NCBI RefSeq assembly: GCF_009296265.1
Contig: NZ_WBJS01000005.1
Span: 62,001-126,000, forward strand
From: Thioclava sp. JE_KL1
Lineage (GTDB): Bacteria; Pseudomonadota; Alphaproteobacteria; Rhodobacterales; Rhodobacteraceae
Length of the DNA: 64,000 nt
Direction of reading: 5' to 3'
Each line of letters starts with the position of its first letter. Within the stretch, counting starts at the first letter, position 1. The notes beneath the pieces are model-generated. The model did no database searches. It saw only the letters and a program-made list of their open reading frames with translations, and had not been told where the DNA came from. Shown here in pieces: positions 61,542 through 64,000 of the stretch. The position numbers and the translations under genes are program-made.

Positions 61542-61550
61542 CCTTGCCGA

Positions 61551-62108
61551 TCAGGATTTCGGAGTGGAGCTGACGCCCACTTTCGCCGGCCGCAGAAGCC
61601 GGTCGTGGATCATGAAGCCGTTCTCCATGACCTGAATGATGTCGCCGGCCTTGGTGCCGGGCGCGGGCGCTTCGAACATCGCCTCATGCATCTGCGGGTC
61701 GAATTTCTCACCGACCTCGGGCGCCACCGTGGTGATGCCGTGACGGGCGAACACGTTCAGCAATTCGCGCTGGGTCAGCTCGACGCCTTCAAGGAACGGC
61801 CCGGCCTGCGAACGAACATCCTCATTCGCGGCTTCGAGCGCACGCGAGAGCGCGTCGAACACGGGCAGCATGTCGCGCGCCAGACGCGTCCCACCGTAAT
61901 TCGAGGCTTCCTGACGCTCTTTGTCGGCACGTTTGCGCGCATTCTCGGCATCTGCCAGCGCGCGCATGAATCGGTCGCGATAATCGTCGCGCTCGGCACG
62001 CAATGCCTCGAGCTCGTCTTCCTCATGGGACAGCACATCCTCGAAGCTCTCGTCGATATGCGCCTGATCCTCGGCAATCTCGTCTTTTTTCTCGCTCATG
62101 CCATTCAT
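61551..62108 (-). CDS. grpE: Nucleotide exchange factor GrpE
   Basis: Co-chaperone releasing ADP from DnaK; 185 residues. Long acidic N-terminal coiled coil (about 5-75), then LARDMLPVFDALSRALEAA and the beta-wing end AGDIIQVMENGFMIHDRLLRPAKVGVS, all typical. Its ATG overlaps the hrcA stop (ATGA), giving the classic hrcA-grpE operon. Confidence 0.95.
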   Translation of the reverse strand: MNGMSEKKDEIAEDQAHIDESFEDVLSHEEDELEALRAERDDYRDRFMRALADAENARKRADKERQEASNYGGTRLARDMLPVFDALSRALEAANEDVRSQAGPFLEGVELTQRELLNVFARHGITTVAPEVGEKFDPQMHEAMFEAPAPGTKAGDIIQVMENGFMIHDRLLRPAKVGVSSTPKS

Positions 62109-63166
62109 CCTTTGCCCTGGCCGGAGATCATCCGCCCGACCAGTTGCGCTGTGTAGTCCACGATCGGCACGATGCGCCCGTAGTTGAGCCGGGTCGGCCC
62201 AATCACGCCCACCGCACCAATGATCTTTCGGTCAGCGTTCATATATGGAGAGACAACCAAAGAGGAACCCGAAAGAGAGAAAAGTTTGTTCTCAGAGCCA
62301 ATAAAAATACGCACGCCCTCGCCATCCTCGGCCAGATCGAGGAATTCGGCGATGTCACGTTTCCGTTCGAGATCGTCGAACAGCGAGCGGATGCGGTCGA
62401 GATCATCTTCGGAGCCCAAAAGATTGGCACGACCACGCACGATCAGCCGCTCGTAGCGCTCGCCCTTGTTCTCCCAAGCGGCCAACCCGCTATCGATCAG
62501 CTCAGTCGCGAGCGAATCGATTTCGGTGCGATGGTTCGCGATCTGGCGTGCAATGTGACCGCGCAGTTCCGACAGCGTTTTCCCCTCCGCCATCGCGTTG
62601 AGGAAATTCGCGGCCTCCCGCATCGAGGACGGCGTCTGACCCAGCGGTGGCGTGAAGACGCGGTTCTCCACCTGACCGTCAGCGAAAACGAGCACCACCA
62701 GCGCCCGGTCGGGCGAGAGCGAGACGAATTCGATATGCCGGATCGGGGCTTCGTGTTTCGGCGTCAGCACGAGGCTCGCGCCCTGCGTCATCCCCGAAAG
62801 CGCGCTCGAAACCCGGTCCAACAAAGACCCTACATCGCCTGAATTCGCGCCCATCGTGGCATCGAGCGCCGCACGGTCCTCGTCGCCGAGATGGTTCACC
62901 TCCATCACCCCATCGACGAACAGCCGCAGACCCGTCTGGGTCGGAACACGTCCGGCGGAGACATGGGGGCTGTCCAGAAGCCCGAGATATTCGAGATCCT
63001 GCATCACGTTGCGGATCGTCGCCGCGGACAGCTTCTCGTTCATCTCTCGGGTCAGGCTCCGCGAGCCCACGGGACCGCCAGTCGTGAGATAGCCTTCGAC
63101 CACCCGGCGAAACACTTCGCGGGAGCGGTCGTTCAGTTCGGAAAGAATATCGTTCTGGTCACTCAT
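62105..63166 (-). CDS. hrcA: Heat-inducible transcription repressor HrcA
   Basis: Repressor of groESL-type operons through CIRCE elements; 353 residues. N-terminal winged helix: LNDRSREVFRRVVEGYLTTGGPVGSRSLTREMNEKLSAATIRNVMQDLEYLGLL. The C-terminal GAF-like domain has IGAVGVIGPTRLNYGRIVPIVDYTAQLV. First gene of hrcA-grpE. No CIRCE element is visible upstream; a TTGACC-N16-TTTAAG promoter is. Confidence 0.95.
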   Translation of the reverse strand: MSDQNDILSELNDRSREVFRRVVEGYLTTGGPVGSRSLTREMNEKLSAATIRNVMQDLEYLGLLDSPHVSAGRVPTQTGLRLFVDGVMEVNHLGDEDRAALDATMGANSGDVGSLLDRVSSALSGMTQGASLVLTPKHEAPIRHIEFVSLSPDRALVVLVFADGQVENRVFTPPLGQTPSSMREAANFLNAMAEGKTLSELRGHIARQIANHRTEIDSLATELIDSGLAAWENKGERYERLIVRGRANLLGSEDDLDRIRSLFDDLERKRDIAEFLDLAEDGEGVRIFIGSENKLFSLSGSSLVVSPYMNADRKIIGAVGVIGPTRLNYGRIVPIVDYTAQLVGRMISGQGKG

Positions 63167-63185
63167 CGCGCTTCATCCCTGCTGA

Positions 63186-63213
63186 CTTAAAGCCGCGCGA
63201 AGCCGAAGGTCAA
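63186..63213 (-). promoter_or_regulatory. Candidate sigma-70-type promoter of hrcA-grpE
   Basis: On the minus strand TTGACC (63213-63208), 16 bases, TTTAAG (63191-63186), 20 bases before the hrcA ATG. Good -35, weaker -10. The 118-base gap to rph also must hold the rph promoter, which is not obvious. Confidence 0.4.
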
Positions 63214-63284
63214 TCACGGCACGGGGGTTGCATCGCTGCGCATGGGCGATCAAATGGGGTGAATTCATTAGAAAGGTCCCCACG

Positions 63285-63998
63285 ATGCGCCCATCCGGCA
63301 GAGAGTTAAGTGAACTTCGCCCGATTTCAATCGAGACCGGGGTTACGAAACACGCAGAAGGGTCTTGCCTGATCAAAATGGGCGACACCCATGTGCTGTG
63401 CACCGCCACGATCGAAGACCGCGCGCCGTCTTTCCTGAAAGGTTCCGGCCTTGGCTGGGTGACGGCAGAATACGGCATGCTGCCGCGCGCGACCAACACG
63501 CGCAACCGTCGCGAGGCCGCGGCGGGTAAGCAAGGCGGAAGAACCGTTGAAATTCAACGGCTTATCGGTCGCGCCCTGCGCGCTGGCGTTGATCGTTCGG
63601 CGCTTGGCGAACGTCAGATCGTCGTCGATTGCGATGTGATCCAAGCCGATGGCGGCACGCGCTGCGCCTCGATCACCGGCGGTTGGGTCGCGCTGCGTCT
63701 CGCCACGAACAAGCTGCTGAAATCGGGCGCCTGCACTTCCGATCCGCTGCTCGATCATGTCGCGGCCCTGTCCTGCGGCATTTATGCGGGCCAGCCGGTC
63801 GCCGACCTCGACTATGCCGAAGATAGCGAAGCGGGCACTGACGGGAATTTCATTATGACTGGCGCTGGTAAGCTGATCGAAGTGCAGATGTCGGCAGAAG
63901 GCGCGACCTTCTCGCGCGAACAGATGGATCGGCTTCTCGATCTGGCCGAGGAAGGCGCGGCGAAGCTTGTCGAAATGCAGAAAGCCGCAGTCGAATGA
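63285..63998 (+). CDS. rph: Ribonuclease PH
   Basis: Phosphate-dependent 3' exoribonuclease that trims tRNA ends; 237 residues from the ATG at 63285, the usual length. [42 protein letters not shown] at the start, [28 protein letters not shown] for the phosphate site and [18 protein letters not shown] are the signatures. An upstream in-frame extension begins in the promoter region and is not coding. Divergent from hrcA. The stop is at 63996-63998. Confidence 0.96.
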   Translation: MRPSGRELSELRPISIETGVTKHAEGSCLIKMGDTHVLCTATIEDRAPSFLKGSGLGWVTAEYGMLPRATNTRNRREAAAGKQGGRTVEIQRLIGRALRAGVDRSALGERQIVVDCDVIQADGGTRCASITGGWVALRLATNKLLKSGACTSDPLLDHVAALSCGIYAGQPVADLDYAEDSEAGTDGNFIMTGAGKLIEVQMSAEGATFSREQMDRLLDLAEEGAAKLVEMQKAAVE

Positions 63999-64000
63999 GA

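Noticed and set aside
63167-63284. CIRCE element for HrcA autoregulation
   Set aside because: No TTAGCACTC-N9-GAGTGCTAA or near match in the hrcA upstream region.

Overview
The window looks like a chromosomal segment of a GC-rich alphaproteobacterium of the Rhodobacteraceae/Paracoccaceae group. The main reasons are the redox locus regB <- | -> senC-regA-hvrA followed by ahcY, AddAB in place of RecBCD, a Mic60-like protein tied to the haem genes hemD and hemY, hrcA-grpE divergent from rph, and CtrA-like TTAA-N7-TTAA sites at two flagellar genes and a PAS gene. The genus cannot be fixed from the sequence alone. No insertion sequences, prophage, CRISPR array or integrase genes were seen. It reads as core chromosome with one compact accessory-type module at about 28.1-31.8 kb.

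Layout. 1-5.3 kb: end of an Smr-domain gene, a DUF900 lipoprotein hydrolase, hslV / membrane protein / hslU, and a KpsS-like gene. 5.3-15.8 kb, minus strand: PAS protein, tsaE, amgK-murU (cell-wall sugar recycling), addB-addA (double-strand break repair), trxA. 15.9-19.1 kb: regB sensor kinase, divergent senC-regA-hvrA (redox control of respiration and photosynthesis-type genes). 19.1-22.8 kb: HD hydrolase, GT8 glycosyltransferase, small secreted protein, ahcY. 22.9-28.1 kb: DksA-like, DUF2853, a crotonase-fold protein lacking both catalytic glutamates, DUF2125, pmbA, CysQ/IMPase-like.

28.1-31.8 kb is the most interesting part: a divergent ECF sigma/anti-sigma pair (SigF-NrsF type) facing an operon of a DUF2282 precursor peptide, a DUF692 multinuclear iron oxygenase (MNIO), a DUF2063 partner and a DoxX membrane protein. 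This is a bufferin-type metal-binding RiPP locus. Two matching GTAACG-N16-CGAA elements, one in each direction, suggest that the sigma factor drives both itself and the peptide operon. A hairpin terminator between precursor and enzyme genes would favour excess precursor.

31.9-36.3 kb: flavin reductase-like gene, then the minus-strand pqiA (split in two)-pqiB-pqiC lipid transport operon. 36.4-42.3 kb: motB-flgE-flgK-flgL-flgI flagellar genes. 42.4 kb: tRNA-Thr(CGU). 42.5-46.4 kb: hemD, mic60-like, hemY on the minus strand. 46.4-50.1 kb: tsaD-gpsA-YCII-EVE and a CbiX-like gene. 50.1-56.4 kb: PHO box and pstSCAB-phoU-phoB, without phoR. 56.5-64 kb: maeB (malic enzyme plus phosphotransacetylase domain), mutS, hrcA-grpE, rph.

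Genes are tightly packed with many ATGA or GTGA overlaps. No gene-free stretch exceeds about 250 bases. Long open frames opposite addA, addB, hslU, the pst genes and others are GC-rich shadows and were left out.
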